A DNA stretch of 64,000 bases from Strongylocentrotus purpuratus (Eukaryota; Echinodermata; Echinoidea; Camarodonta; Strongylocentrotidae): the NCBI RefSeq assembly GCF_000002235.5, contig NW_022145554.1, positions 1,705,501 to 1,769,500 on the forward strand. The letters are read 5' to 3'. The notes beneath the pieces were generated by a model. It ran no database searches, was not told the DNA's origin, and saw nothing but the letters and a program-made list of their open reading frames with translations. The position numbers and the translations under genes are program-made. This document shows, piece by piece, positions 1 through 12,036 of the stretch. The number at the start of each line of letters is the position of its first letter. Position 1 is the first letter of the stretch.

Positions 1-8
1 AGCCTTAA

Positions 9-362
9 AGCCCTTCTAAAGAGTTGGGAGCCCAAAAATGTGATGGAAAATTGTATCACTATGTGAAAGAGGATGTCATTTTAAGGCTTAGACACAATTC
101 TGCAAGGATTTTCAAAACTAATGTGTTTGAAGTTGAATATTGATGAAAGAATAGACAAAAATAAGGTTTTCTGCGTTCAAAAGAAAACCCAAATTATTTA
201 TTCTTCTATCAATATTTGTCTTCAAACAATTTTTTTTTTTTTTTTTTTTTTTGCAGAAGTGTATCTTAAATGACATCCTCTTTCACATTATGATACAATT
301 CAAGTGAAATTTTGCCATCAAATTTTGGGCGAATCTGGGGCTCCCAACACTTTAGAGGGGCT
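9..362. mobile_element. Fold-back MITE, family A, copy 1 (TTAA target)
   Basis: The two ends are long inverted copies of each other, starting AGCCC...CTAAAG...TTGGGAGCCC and running well over 100 bp inward to a poly-T tract (about 230-252). Intact TTAA lies directly on both sides (5-8 and 363-366), as expected for a target-site duplication of a TTAA-targeting (piggyBac-like) DNA transposon. There is no coding capacity. Two further copies lie at 4,844-5,214 and 20,391-20,759. The superfamily is inferred from the target site only. Confidence 0.8.
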
Positions 363-366
363 TTAA

Positions 367-1455
<1,089 letters not shown>

Positions 1456-4317
1456 ATAACATAAGGAAAGGTTATTGAAGGAAGAAACAAAGAGTTACAT
1501 AAGAAAAAGTGATAAAAGGAAGTAACAAAGAATAACATAAGAAAAGGTTATAGAAGGAAGTATAAAAGGATTCGTAAGAAAGGGTTACAGAAGGAAGAAT
1601 CATAATGAAAGGTTATTGAAGAAAGAAACAGAGAATAACATAAGGATAGGTTATAGAAGGAAGAAACAAAGAATAACATAAGGAAAGGTTATAGAAGGAA
1701 GTAAAAAAGGATTCATAAGGAAAGGTTATAGAAGGAAGAAACAAAGAATAACATTATAAAAGATTATATTAGAAGAAAGAAACAAAGAATAACTTAAGAG
1801 ACGGTTATAGAAGGAAGAAACAAAGAATAACACAAGAGAAGGCTATAGAAGTAAGAAACAAGGAATAACATTATAAAAGTTTATAGAAGGAAGAAACCAA
1901 GAATAACGTAAGAAAAGGTTATAGAAGGAAGAAACCAAGAATAACATAAGAAAAGGTTATATGAGGAAGAAACCAAGAAAAACTTAAGAAAAGGTTATAG
2001 AAGGAAGAAACAAAGGAAAACATCAGGAAGTAAAAAAGGATTCATACAAAAAGGTTATAGAAGGACGAAACAAAGAATAACATAAGGATGGGATATAGAA
2101 GGAAGAAACAAAGGATAAAATAAGGAAAGGTTATTGCAGGAAGAAACAAAGGATAACATAAGGAAAGGTTATAGAAGAAAGAAACAAAGGATAACATAAG
2201 GACGGTTATAGAAGGAAAGCTGTGACACCCAGTTTCCTTGATTGAGACCGAAACTGAGACCAAAAGGTTATTGAAGGAAAAAACAACGGATAACATAAGG
2301 AAAGGTTATAAAAGGAAAAAACAAAGGATAACATAAGGACAGTTATAGAAGGAAAGCTGTGACACCCAGTTTCCTTGATTGAGACCGAAACTGATGGTAT
2401 CAAGCTCCTCCTATTAATTTTCTTTAAAAAAAAGTCAGAATATTGAGATACATTGCTGAGTTTCAGAGCTCAAGGATCATTGAGCAAAGATACCTGCCTA
2501 GATAGAGAAACAAAGAATTACATAAAGAAAGGTTATTTAAGGAAGACACCAAGAATAACATACAATGTTAGAAAAGTTTATAGAAGGAAGAAACCAAGAA
2601 TAACGTAAGAAAAGGTTATAGAAGGAAGAAACCAAGAATAACATAAGAAAAGGTTATATAAGGAAGAAACAAAGAATAACATAATAAAAGGTTATAGAAG
2701 GAAGAAACAAAGAAAAACATCAGGAAGTAAAAAAGGATTCATACAAAAAGGTTATAGAAGGAAGAAACAAAGGAAAACATAAGGACGGTTATAGAAGGAA
2801 AGCTGTGACACCCAGTTTCCTTGATTGAGACCGAAACTGAGACCAAAAGGTTATTGAAGGAAAAAACAAAGGATAACATAAGGAAAGGTTATTGCAGGAA
2901 GAAACAACGGATAACATAAGGAAAGGTTATAAAAGGAAAAAACAAAGGATAACATAAGGACGGTTATAGAAGGAAAGCTGTGACACCCAGTTTCCCTGAT
3001 TGAGACCGAAACTGAAGGTATCAAGCTCCTCCTATTAATTTTCTTTAAAAAAAAGTCAGAATATTGAGATACATTGCTGAGTTTCAGAGCTCAAGGATCA
3101 TTGAGCAAAGATACCTGCCTAGATAGAGAAACAAAGAATTACATAAGGAAAGGTTATTTAAGGAAGACACCAAGAATAACATACAATGTTAGAAAAGTTT
3201 ATAGAAGGAAGAAACCAAGAATAACGTAAGAAAAGGTTATAGAAGGAAGAAACCAAGAATAACATAAGAAAAGGTTATATAAGGAAGAAACAAAGAATAA
3301 CATAATAAAAGGTTATAGAAGGAAGAAACAAAGAAAAACATCAGGAAGTAAAAAAGGATTCATACAAAAAGGTTATAGAAGGAAGAAACAAAGGAAAACA
3401 TAAGGACGGTTATAGAAGGAAAGCTGTGACACCCAGTTTCCTTGATTGAGACCGAAACTGAGACCAAAAGGTTATTGAAGGAAAAAACAAAGGATAACAT
3501 AAGGAAAGGTTATTGCAGGAAGAAACAATGGATAACATAAGGAAAGGTTATAAAAGGAAAAAACAAAGGATAACATAAGGACAGTTATAGAAGGAAAGCT
3601 GTGACACCCAGTTTCCTTGATTGAGACCGAAACTGATGGTATCAAGCTCCTCCTATTAATTTTCTTTTAAAAAAAGTCAGAATATTGAGATACATTGCTG
3701 AGTTTCAGAGCTCAAGGATCATTGAGCAAAGATACCTGCCTAGATAGAGAAACAAAGAATTACATAAGAAAAGGTTATTTAAGGAAGACACCAAGAATAA
3801 CATACAATGTTAGAAAAGTTTATAGAAGGAAGAAACCAAGAATAACGTAAGAAAAGGTTATAGAAGGAAGAAACCAAGAATAACATAAGAAAAGGTTATA
3901 TAAGGAAGAAACAAAGAATAACATAATAAAAGGTAATAGAAGGAAGAAACAAAGAAAAACATCAGGAAGTAAAAAAGGATTCATACAAAAAGGTTATAGA
4001 AGGAAGAAACAAAGGAAAACATCAGGAAGTAAAAAAGGATTCATACAAAAAGGTTATAGAAGGAAGAAACAAAGAATAACATAAGGATAGGAGATAGAAG
4101 GAAGAAACAAAGGATAAAATAAGAAAAGGTTATTGCAGGAAGAAACAAAGGATAACATAAGGAAAGGTTACAGAAGGAAGAAACAAAGGATAACATAAGG
4201 ACGGTTATAGAAGGAAAGCTGTGACACCCAGTTTCCTTGATTGAGACCGAAACTGAGACCAAAAGGTTATTGAAAGAAAAAACAAAGGATAACATAAGGA
4301 CGGTTATAGAAGGAAAG
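1456..4317. repeat. Purine-rich minisatellite array upstream of GPCR unit 1
   Basis: Tandem monomers of 37-38 bp with the core GGTTATAGAAGGAAGAAACA, then AAGAATAACATAAGGAAA. Variants carry ATTGAAGG, GGACGG or CCAAG. The + strand is almost entirely A/G-rich, so the opposite strand gives long but meaningless Ser/Phe/Leu-rich open frames. From about 2.2 kb the array also contains repeated pieces of the ordinary GPCR-unit 5' flank, forming a higher-order repeat. The same monomer makes the arrays at 15,625-16,981 and 18,998-19,872 but is absent from unit 2. Confidence 0.9.
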
Positions 4318-4463
4318 CTGTGACACCCAGTTTCCTTGATTGAGACCGAAACTGAAGGTATCAAGCTCCTCCTATTAATTTTCTTTAAAAAAAAGTCAGA
4401 ATATTGAGATACATTGCTGAGTTTCAGAGCTCAAGGATCATTGAGCAAAGATACCTGCCTAGA
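2503..4463. repeat. 621-bp higher-order repeat inside the minisatellite
   Basis: The landmark GATAGAGAAACAAAGAAT starts at 2,503 or within two bases of it, and again at about 3,122 and 3,743, giving two successive periods of 621 bp. The related GATAGAGCATC at 4,462 gives a last period of 719 bp. Each unit joins about 10-15 minisatellite monomers to a ~150-bp segment (CAGTTTCCTTGATTGAGACC ... ATACCTGCCTAGATAGAG) that is single-copy flank in units 2 (10,047-10,190) and 3 (19,888-20,015). Units are nearly identical, so the amplification looks recent or homogenised. Confidence 0.85.
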
Positions 4464-4843
4464 TAGAGCATCTCTTTCATGCAATCTTCCTGACGTACAT
4501 GTAGCAGCTCTAGGTGCCAGAAGAGGAAAGACTGAATGAGGTAAGGTTATATATTCAAACCTTTCATGCAATCTTACTAATGTACATGTAGCTGCTTGTG
4601 ATCCAGGATAAATTCAAATTGATTTTGCGATGACGTTGGGACAAAAAAGATTGATGTTTGATAATTGATAACGATACCTTATATTGTTGTTGATGGACAG
4701 TAGACCTTATCTAGTGGATGGGGTGACAGGGTAGTATTGCATATGAATGAAGACATACATGTAACGTCCATGTAGAGACTGTACTCAGTGGGGGTTGTAT
4801 TAATAGAAAAAAGATGTTAATTGTTTTAATAAACTTATATTAG
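4318..4843. other. Conserved 5' flank of GPCR unit 1
   Basis: Non-coding sequence shared with units 2 (10,030-10,755) and 3 (19,875-20,390), including CAGTTTCCTTGATTGAGACC and the block ATGGGGTGACAGGGTAGTATTGCATAT. No promoter element could be identified with confidence. Its conservation reflects recent duplication and does not by itself show function. Confidence 0.55.
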
Positions 4844-5214
4844 CGCCCCTAAAGTGTTGGGAGCCCCCAAAATTTGATGGCAAAATTTCACTTAAATTGT
4901 ATCATAATGTGAAAGAGGCTGCCATTTAAGACACATTTCTGCAAGGATTTTCAAAACAAATGTGTTTGAAGACGAATATTGATTAAAGAATACAAAAATT
5001 TTTTTTTCTGCGTACATCAGAAAACCCAAATTATGTTTTCTTTCATCAATATTTGTCTTCAGACACATTTTTTTTTTTTTTTTTTTTTTTTTTGGGGGGG
5101 GGGGGGGGAATCTTTGCAGAAGTGTATCTTAAATGACATCCTCTTTCACATTATGATACAATTTAAGTGAAATTTTGCCATCAAATTTGGGGCTCCCAAG
5201 ATTTTAGAGAGGCT
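4844..5214. mobile_element. Fold-back MITE, family A, copy 2
   Basis: Same family as 9-362: inverted arms around TTGGGAGCCCCC, with a central poly-T/poly-G tract (about 5,070-5,108). Flanks are TTAG on the left and TTGA on the right. The unoccupied site in unit 2 (around 10,757-10,770) reads TTATATTAAGACAGG, so the target was TTAA and each duplicated copy has since changed one base. It sits at the same place as 20,391-20,759 in unit 3. Confidence 0.8.
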
Positions 5215-5377
5215 TTGAGACAGGCCAGTGGTTAATTTCTGTGCAACACGTGCAGCGAGTGTACCAATAACCAGTGTTTATTCTGCTGAAATATAAATTT
5301 TTATGACAATTAACATACACACCCAGATATCAATTTAACTTCTCACAGCTCACTGTATCCGTTACAAGTTAGAAAGC

Positions 5378-5826
5378 CTGGGCCCAAATTCAATTCAATA
5401 CTTAAGTACAAAATTTAAGCCTTTTACTTAGTATTTGGCTTAGATAAAATACTTAGCTAATTTTGGTATTCAATTGAAACTCTTGGCTAAGTATTTTACC
5501 CTAAATTTAAGACAGCTCCCTTCCATACTTAAGCCAATTATTTGGAGGCCTCGATTGGCAGGCATATGGTTTTCTTACGCAGTATCATAACCTGCGCACA
5601 ATTATATTAGCGTGCATTTATTGCAACGCATTAATTGCGCATCGCTTTTGATTGACCGTGTGATGTCACAATGCTTATCAGTACCAAATATTTTACTTAA
5701 ATTTTGTCTAAGGTAAGTAGAAGTCTAAAATGCGATTTGAATACGAGATAAGTAAATTTCTTAGCTTAGCCATTTACTTAGTAAATTTCTTACTTATTCC
5801 AAGTATTGAATTGAATACCGGCCCAG
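5378..5826. mobile_element. MITE, family B, with CTGGGCC termini
   Basis: Inverted ends CTGGGCCCAAATTCAATTCA and, reading in from the other side, CTGGGCCGGTATTCAATTCA. The interior is AT-rich and full of TACTTAG/CTAAGTA motifs; there is no open frame. Unit 2 is unoccupied here (GAAAGCTAGGTCTTT at about 10,908-10,923). The exact target duplication is not resolved because the terminal bases are palindromic. The element ends only ~40 bp before the GPCR splice acceptor, so it lies in the likely 5' intron or promoter. Confidence 0.7.
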
Positions 5827-5846
5827 GTCTTTAATGACGTGAGATA

Positions 5847-5866
5847 TTTTTTTTTGTACATTACAG
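5847..5866 (+). promoter_or_regulatory. Likely splice acceptor ahead of GPCR copy 1
   Basis: A T-rich tract followed by GTACATTACAG lies ~28 bp upstream of the ATG and is kept in all three copies (AG at 5,865-5,866, 10,958-10,959 and 21,175-21,176). It suggests a 5' UTR intron, common in otherwise single-exon animal GPCR genes. The upstream exon was not found. Confidence 0.45.
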
Positions 5867-5894
5867 TGAAATAACGACCAACATCAGAATCAAG

Positions 5895-6796
5895 ATGGAC
5901 ACCCAAACTGTAAACCTGGAAGGTACTACATCTATGGAACCACCTGAAGACACATCCTCTCTGTATGCTACTATTATAGGAGTCAAGCTGTAATCGTTGG
6001 TTCTTTACTCATTATCATAGGAATACTTGGTTCCTTTGGAAACCTGATGGTCATTCTGGCTGTCTCCCTCTGCCGAAATCTGCAAAACAAAACCCATGTG
6101 TTTGTGGTGAGCCTCAGCGTCGCTGATTTTATCACGGCACTGACCCTTCCATTTCAAGGTTTCTCAGTGCTCTCTGAGACTGGATGGCCTTTTGGCAATG
6201 GGTTGTGCAAACTGTTTGGAGCCTTGCTTATTTTTACGTTAGCAGTCAGCTTCTTTACTTTGGCTGCAATAGCGGTTGACCGTTACATCCACATCACGAA
6301 GAGTATCAGACTGCAACAGAAGATCTACACTCGCAGTAGCATTGCTATCATGGTAGCATTCCTGTGGCTTTTTCCCTTCCTGGGGATGGTTGTACCACAG
6401 CTAATCCCTGCAACAGGTGGTGTAAGGCATGATCCTGGCTCCAGGATCTGTAGTTGGGACTTGGGGCATCCCGGGTATGGAGTGTTCCAAATCATAATCT
6501 TAGCAAGCGCCCTCTGCTGCTCCGCCCTGATCATCTTCTGCTATGTTGCCATCATGCTCTATGTATGGAGGCACATCAGAGAGACAAGGGACAGACGGAG
6601 GGTATCTTCTGGCAATATCAACAACCTAGAGGCATCACCAGCTGGCCCAAGTAAGATGCAGATTAATATCACCAAGAACCTTGCGCTTGTTGTAGTGGCC
6701 TTCTTCATTTGTCATTTCCCTTATTCATTGAGTCTCCACTCATATGAAGTACAAAAACAACAAATTTACTTTTACTTTTACTTTGGTACTATCTGA
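5895..6796 (+). pseudogene. GPCR copy 1: truncated, mosaic rhodopsin-class receptor pseudogene
   Basis: Opens like its siblings with MDTQTVNLEGTTSMEPPE at 5,895. A 5-base insertion near 5,973-5,980 (ACTATTATAGGAG against ACTAGGAG) breaks the frame. The main frame resumes at 6,047 and covers TM1 to TM6, with LSVADF in TM2 and an intact DRY (VDRYIHIT) after TM3. After TM6 about 300 bases present in copy 2 are missing, removing TM7, NPxxY and the tail. The sequence is a patchwork: copy 2-like at the start, copy 3-like from TM1 to ICL2, then copy 2-like again from ECL2 on. A working receptor is not expected. Confidence 0.85.
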
Positions 6797-8084
6797 TATT
6801 AAGTGACAGAAAGAACCTTGTAGGAAACCACTTTTAACCTTCCCCATATCTGGGATATCGTAGCTTGACACTAATATGGTATTAAAGCTTAGATTGAAAA
6901 TCTGAAGTTTAAACTTGACATAAAAGGTATTGTGTTGAGAAAGTTGAGGAAATTGACCTGTAAGATTAAATTTTTCAAAAGCATCGTCAAGTTTGCAGTC
7001 AGAATGTAGCCAGTCAGTCAATGTAGTCAGTCAAGCAGCCAAAGTGGTCAAGCATGATGTCAATGCCTATTGTGAGAAGCAAGACTTTTATTCAATTCAG
7101 TGGAAATTAAAAGATGTTTCTAAAATCGTACCATGTTAAAAATATTGCAGCAATTTCAATCAATGGTATTTCAATAGAGTCTAAAATTGAGTTCTGGTCA
7201 ACACTGGCAGATTGGGGGGAACGGGAGAGGTTAGGGGGGGGGGGGTGGTTACACAACCAGCCTTTGCCCACTTCCCTTTTTGCTTCTCAAAGAATTTTTT
7301 TTAAACAGTTCAGTAAAAACAACGACAACAACACCTAAAATTCCTGATGACATTTCTTTGCTTCAGACTATTCTGGCACATACCAAAGTAAAGATTCATC
7401 TTTCCATTACCAAACACCATTTTTGCTGATATCGCCAAACTGTACTTTGTATGAATTTCCAAGTGATATGTCACAAAACTATTTTTAATGAAATATTTTG
7501 CTGTTTAAATTTCAATTCCATGTCATCTTACAGCTGGCAAATGTGCATACCTTTCCCCATTTAAATATAAGTATTATTGTGTATGATAAATATGTATGTA
7601 CATGTTTATATATCTCAAAGGATGAGGGAGATTAAATCTAAGCAGAGCAGTAAATCATTATTGGCATAGATATATTCAAATTGTATGCATACTTTTTGAA
7701 CAAAGGCTGTTCTTGACAACCTGAAGGCGTGCCGAGACTTGCCCCACACAGCAACAAATAATTTATGCAGACTGGATTCCAAGTATTGTACTTCATTCAT
7801 TAATAACAGGTTAATGGAATACCTTGTCACTAGGTCCCCAATAAAGAAACATTCATAAATTTAAATATATTAGTAATCCAGTCTATTCTGGTGAGTCCTA
7901 GAATAAAAATGGGGAAAACAATCAAACACAATCAAAACACTTGAAATTCCGGGTAATACAGTTTTAAATTATATTGCAATCAATGTAAAAATGTTGTGCC
8001 CTTTCCAATGTAATAATTATTTACAGAATGATATCATGTTTGTGATGATGTACATTTGCTATTATTGTAATGTGTAATTTTTCT
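6797..8084. other. 3' flank of GPCR unit 1
   Basis: Non-coding sequence collinear with the 3' flanks of units 2 (from about 12,160) and 3 (from about 22,375). It includes a G-tract (7,235-7,245) whose length differs between units. No other gene is supported; the small frames here have counterparts in the sibling units that are not conserved as protein. Confidence 0.6.
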
Positions 8085-9592
8085 ACATAAATGTGAAAAT
8101 AAATGTCTTACTTGGCATCTTAATGACAGGAAACAATATGGTTCAATGCAAAATAAAAAGGCAAACATCATGAATGTCAACACAGGAGTGGCTCAATTAA
8201 GGTTCAATCCTTGGGCCCTTCCTTTTTACAGTCATGATAAACGATCTTCCCAGGCATATAAGTAAAGGTAAAGTTTATATGTATGCGGATGACACAACAG
8301 TATCCGTTTATGGAAACAGTCCAACAGATATTGAAATCCAACTTAACAATATAATACAAGAAGTAAATGAATGGGTTGACAGAAACAAGTTGATCCTCAA
8401 TCAAAAGAAGACCAAAGTCATATTAATAGGCTCAAGACATACATTACATCGATTTTCAAATCTAAAGTTGCATGTTACATTGACAGGTAAATCTGTTGAA
8501 TGTGTTGATGAATCTAGGTGTCTAGGTGTAACCATTGACTCTACCCTTGACTTTAAGATACATACTGATAAAGTGTCTTTAATGGTGAAACGAAGCTATG
8601 TAGGTGTAATAAGAAGATTAAAAACATATTTTTCTACTAAACAATTATCTGGTATATATTGGGGGTACATTATAGCCCATGTTCTTTACTGTTGTAATGT
8701 ATGGTTGCGCAGAAGTATTGAGAATTTCAATACCTTAAACAAATTACACAAAAGAGCTGCCTATATAGTTTCAAAAAAGTCATGGGATATACTGTCCCTG
8801 GATGTATTCCAGTCACTATGCTGGCCAACTCTTGATAAGTTGTTCTGGAAAAAAATGTGCCGTTTCATGTATAAATGGGTAAATAGATACCTGAAACCGT
8901 ACATGACAGATTTATATTCTTTGACGTTATTTCACAACGAATAACTTGCAACACAGATAAGACGATGTTGCGGTTACTGAAATCTCAAACAGAACTTTAC
9001 AGGAAGTCATTTATTTTTTTTAGGCAGTGAAATTTGAAATGAGCTTCCGCTTGAAGTTTAAGAAGCACAGAGCGTAGCAGTCTTTAAGAGAGCTCTAAAA
9101 GGATTTCTCACATGGTACGTATCGTGTTCATTCTGCTGTTGATGTATAAAATGGATATTGACTGACTGTATAATGCAAGGTTTTTCCACCTCTGGTAGAT
9201 TTAATGCATTTTTCATCCCAATAGATTTAGTTCTGACATGTTTATTAGTTTCTTTCTCATTATCTATTATGATTCAGTTTTTGTCATGTTACTTAATTCT
9301 ATTACCATACCATGCTTACAATATAATGTTAGTATAATTATCACTAATTGACTGTTGTTCTTTTGTGTAATATTGATATGTACTTATATTTTTTATAGCT
9401 GATTTTTTATCATTCTCTAAACGATGCATAAATTGTGTTAAATGTTATAATTTGATATTTTGTACTGTTCCAATTGTAAATTATGTAGTTTTCATGAAGA
9501 GTTTTTATAATCAGGGCTCTGTGGAAGACCAGGTTTTTATTATTGTATACTGAACAGACTACCCTGAATAAAAAAGTGAAATAAATAAATAA
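8085..9592 (+). mobile_element. 5'-truncated LINE with reverse-transcriptase C-terminal part
   Basis: Units 2 and 3 run straight from TTTTTCT to ACATGTACAATG. Here ~1.5 kb is inserted. The longest frame (8,234-8,944) begins at the INDLP motif, carries the catalytic YADDT box, and continues through the RT thumb (NKLILN..KTK.ILIG, CLGVTID) typical of Jockey/CR1/L2-group non-LTR elements. Upstream, TGVAQ and the GSILGPF-like segment are separated by a 4-base insertion (TTAA at about 8,197-8,200), so the RT was already frameshifted. The decayed C-terminal part is followed by ~600 bp of 3' UTR and an (AATA)n tail. It is dead, and younger than the unit duplication. Confidence 0.85.
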
Positions 9593-10987
9593 ACATGTAC
9601 AATGATTGTAAAAAAATGATTTCCTGAATGGACAATAAATGGCAATTCAATCTATTCAATTCATTTCAAATTATAATCATGTGCCTCAAGGACGGCCAAA
9701 TTACAAGATGTACATGTAGCCAGAAATGGAAGTAATCTTTATTCAGCATTCGTATTGTAGAAGACTGTTTTGATTATGATTATTTTATCAGATTAAAAAG
9801 AAAAGAAAGCAATCCTCTTAGTAAATGATTTCTCAACAAAACATATCTTAGAGGAAAAACTATGTAATGTGCAAAATAAAATTCACACAAAGGTATTTTG
9901 CCCCTGATTTTTGTTGTTTCTGTTTTTACAATCAGAAAATTAAAAATCAGGTCCAAAGAAATAGTTCTTGCTGACACTTTTCTTTCTTTAATAGTATAGA
10001 ACTCCGGATTAAGTAACTCAGCTCCATAACTAATACATCCTGTCACAACCAGTTTCCTTGATTGAGACCGGAACTTAAGGCATCAAGTTTCTGCTTTTAA
10101 TTTTTATTTGAAATAAGTCAGAATATTGAGATACATTGCAGAGTTTCAGATCTAAGGAATCATTGAGCAAAGATACCTGCCTATATAGGGCATCGTATTC
10201 CTGCAACCTTCCTGATGTTCATGTAGCTGCTCTAGGTACCAGATAAACACAGGGCCAGAAGAGGAAAGACTGAATAAGGTTACGTTATTCAGAATCCATA
10301 AAATGGAACTGACAAGACTTTGCATGATCACATAATAAAATAGCGATTCCAGTATTTCTTTGCAAACTTAAACTTGTAAACTGATAGATTTTACTTTTAC
10401 ATCAGTACAATAACAATACACCACAACCTTGTCATATCAATCGTATATTTCATTAATATAACAATATTTTGGTGCATGCAATTGCCTCCGATCTAGGATA
10501 AATTCAAATTCATTTTGCAGTACTATATCACACTAAGGCGTTGGGATTATAAACAGATAGATGTTTGATAATTGATGTGTAACGATACCTAAAATTCTTC
10601 TTTGATGGACAGTAGGCCTAATCTAGTGGAACAATTGGATGGGGTGACAGGGTAGTATTGCATATGAATGTAAAAATACATGTAATGTCCATGAAGCGGT
10701 TGTACTTGGTCAGGGGTGGTAATAATACAAAAAGATGTTAATCGTAAAAATAAATTTATATTAAGACAGGTCATTGGTTAATTTTTGTGCAACGCTTGCA
10801 GCGAGTGCAAGTGCTTATTCTGCTGAATTATAATTTGTTATGACAATTAACATATGAACCCAGATTTTACTTTTAACTTCTCATGGCTAACAGTATTTCT
10901 TAAAAGTTAGAAAGCTAGGTCTTTAATGACGTGAGATATTTTTTTTTTGTACATTACAGTGAAATAACGACCAACATCAGAATCAAG
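9593..10987. other. Junction of units 1 and 2 and 5' flank of unit 2
   Basis: Unit 1 homology runs to about 9,775. From about 9,791 sequence like 1,391-1,430 begins, marking unit 2. The flank (10,030-10,755) matches units 1 and 3 but lacks the minisatellite, MITE A and MITE B. The unoccupied MITE A target TTAA is within about 10,757-10,770. The likely splice acceptor AG is at 10,958-10,959. No gene on either strand. Confidence 0.55.
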
Positions 10988-12036
10988 ATGGACACCCAAA
11001 CTGTAAACCTGGAAGGTACTACATCTATGGAACCACCTGAAGACACATCCTCTCTGTATGCTACTAGGAGTCAAGCTGTAATCGTTGGTTCTTTACTCAT
11101 TATCATAGGAATACTTGGTTTCTTTGGAAACCTGATGGTCATTCTGGCCGTCTCCCTCTGCCGAAATCTGCAAGACCCAACCCATGTGTTTGTGGTGAGC
11201 CTCAGCATCGCTGATTTTATCACAGCGCTGACCCTGCCATTCCAAGGTTTCTCAGTGCTCTCTGAGACTGGATGGCCTTTTGGCAGTGGGCTCTGCAAAC
11301 TGTTTAGAGCCTTGCTTATCTTGACGTTATCAACCAGCTCCCTTATTCTGACTGCAATTGCGGTCAACCGTTACATCCTCATCACCAAGAGTATGAGACT
11401 GCGACAGAAGATCTACACTCGCAGTAGCATTGCTATCATGGTAGCATTCCTGTGGCTTTTTCCCTTCCTGGGGATGGTTGTACCACAGCTAATCCCTGCA
11501 ACAGGTGGTGTAAGGCATGATCCTGGCTCCAGGATCTGTACTTGGGACTTGGGGCATCCCGGTATCGAGTGTTCCAAATCATAATCTTAGCAGGCGCCCT
11601 CTGCTGCTCCGCCCTGATCATCTTCTGCTATGTTGCCATCATGCTCTATGTCTGGAGGCACATCAGAGAGACAAGGGACAGACGGAGGGTATCTTCTGAC
11701 AATATCAACAACCTAGAGGCATCACCAGCTGGCCCAAGTAAGATGCAGATTAACATCACCAAGAACCTTGCGCTTGTTGTAGTGGCCTTCTTCATTTGTC
11801 ATCTCCCTTATTCATTGAGTCTCCACTCATATGAAGTACAAAAACAACAAATTTACTTTTATTTGCTTCTCACTCTCTCTACTTGTCTGAACCCTATGAT
11901 ATATGCTGTCAAGCATCCTACATTTAAAGAAGTTTTCAAGTGCATGGTCTACTGCAGGTTCCATGATATTCCTCAGCCATCAGCATGGCTCAAGAATGTT
12001 CTCCGTGAAAGAAATGTGGCTTCATCTACAGCTTAA
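10988..12036 (+). pseudogene. GPCR copy 2: near-complete rhodopsin-class receptor with one frameshift
   Basis: The start MDTQTVNLEGTTSMEPPE is followed by TM1 (GFFGNLMVI), TM2 (LSIADF), TM3 and the ICL2 boundary. The DRY motif is NRY here (VNRYILIT). The first frame ends at 11,584. One base is missing near 11,560 in ECL2 (CATCCCGGTATCGAG where copy 1 has CATCCCGGGTATGGAG), and the rest reads on in the next frame to 12,036 with TM5, TM6, NPMIY in TM7 and a tail ending NVASSTA. Apart from that base the gene is full length, so either it was recently disabled or the base is a sequencing error. The NRY change would alter G-protein gating in a typical class A receptor, though some receptors use variants. 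Confidence 0.8.

Noticed and set aside
2042-4364. Minus-strand open frames rich in Ser/Phe/Leu (up to 107 aa)
   Set aside because: They are translations of the 38-bp minisatellite and its captured flank; the repeated peptide MLSFVFSFYNL simply mirrors the DNA repeat.
6325-6534. Antisense frames inside the GPCR copies (also 11,071-11,367, 11,436-11,621, 21,633-21,842)
   Set aside because: Shadows of the receptor coding strand; no independent start context or conservation.
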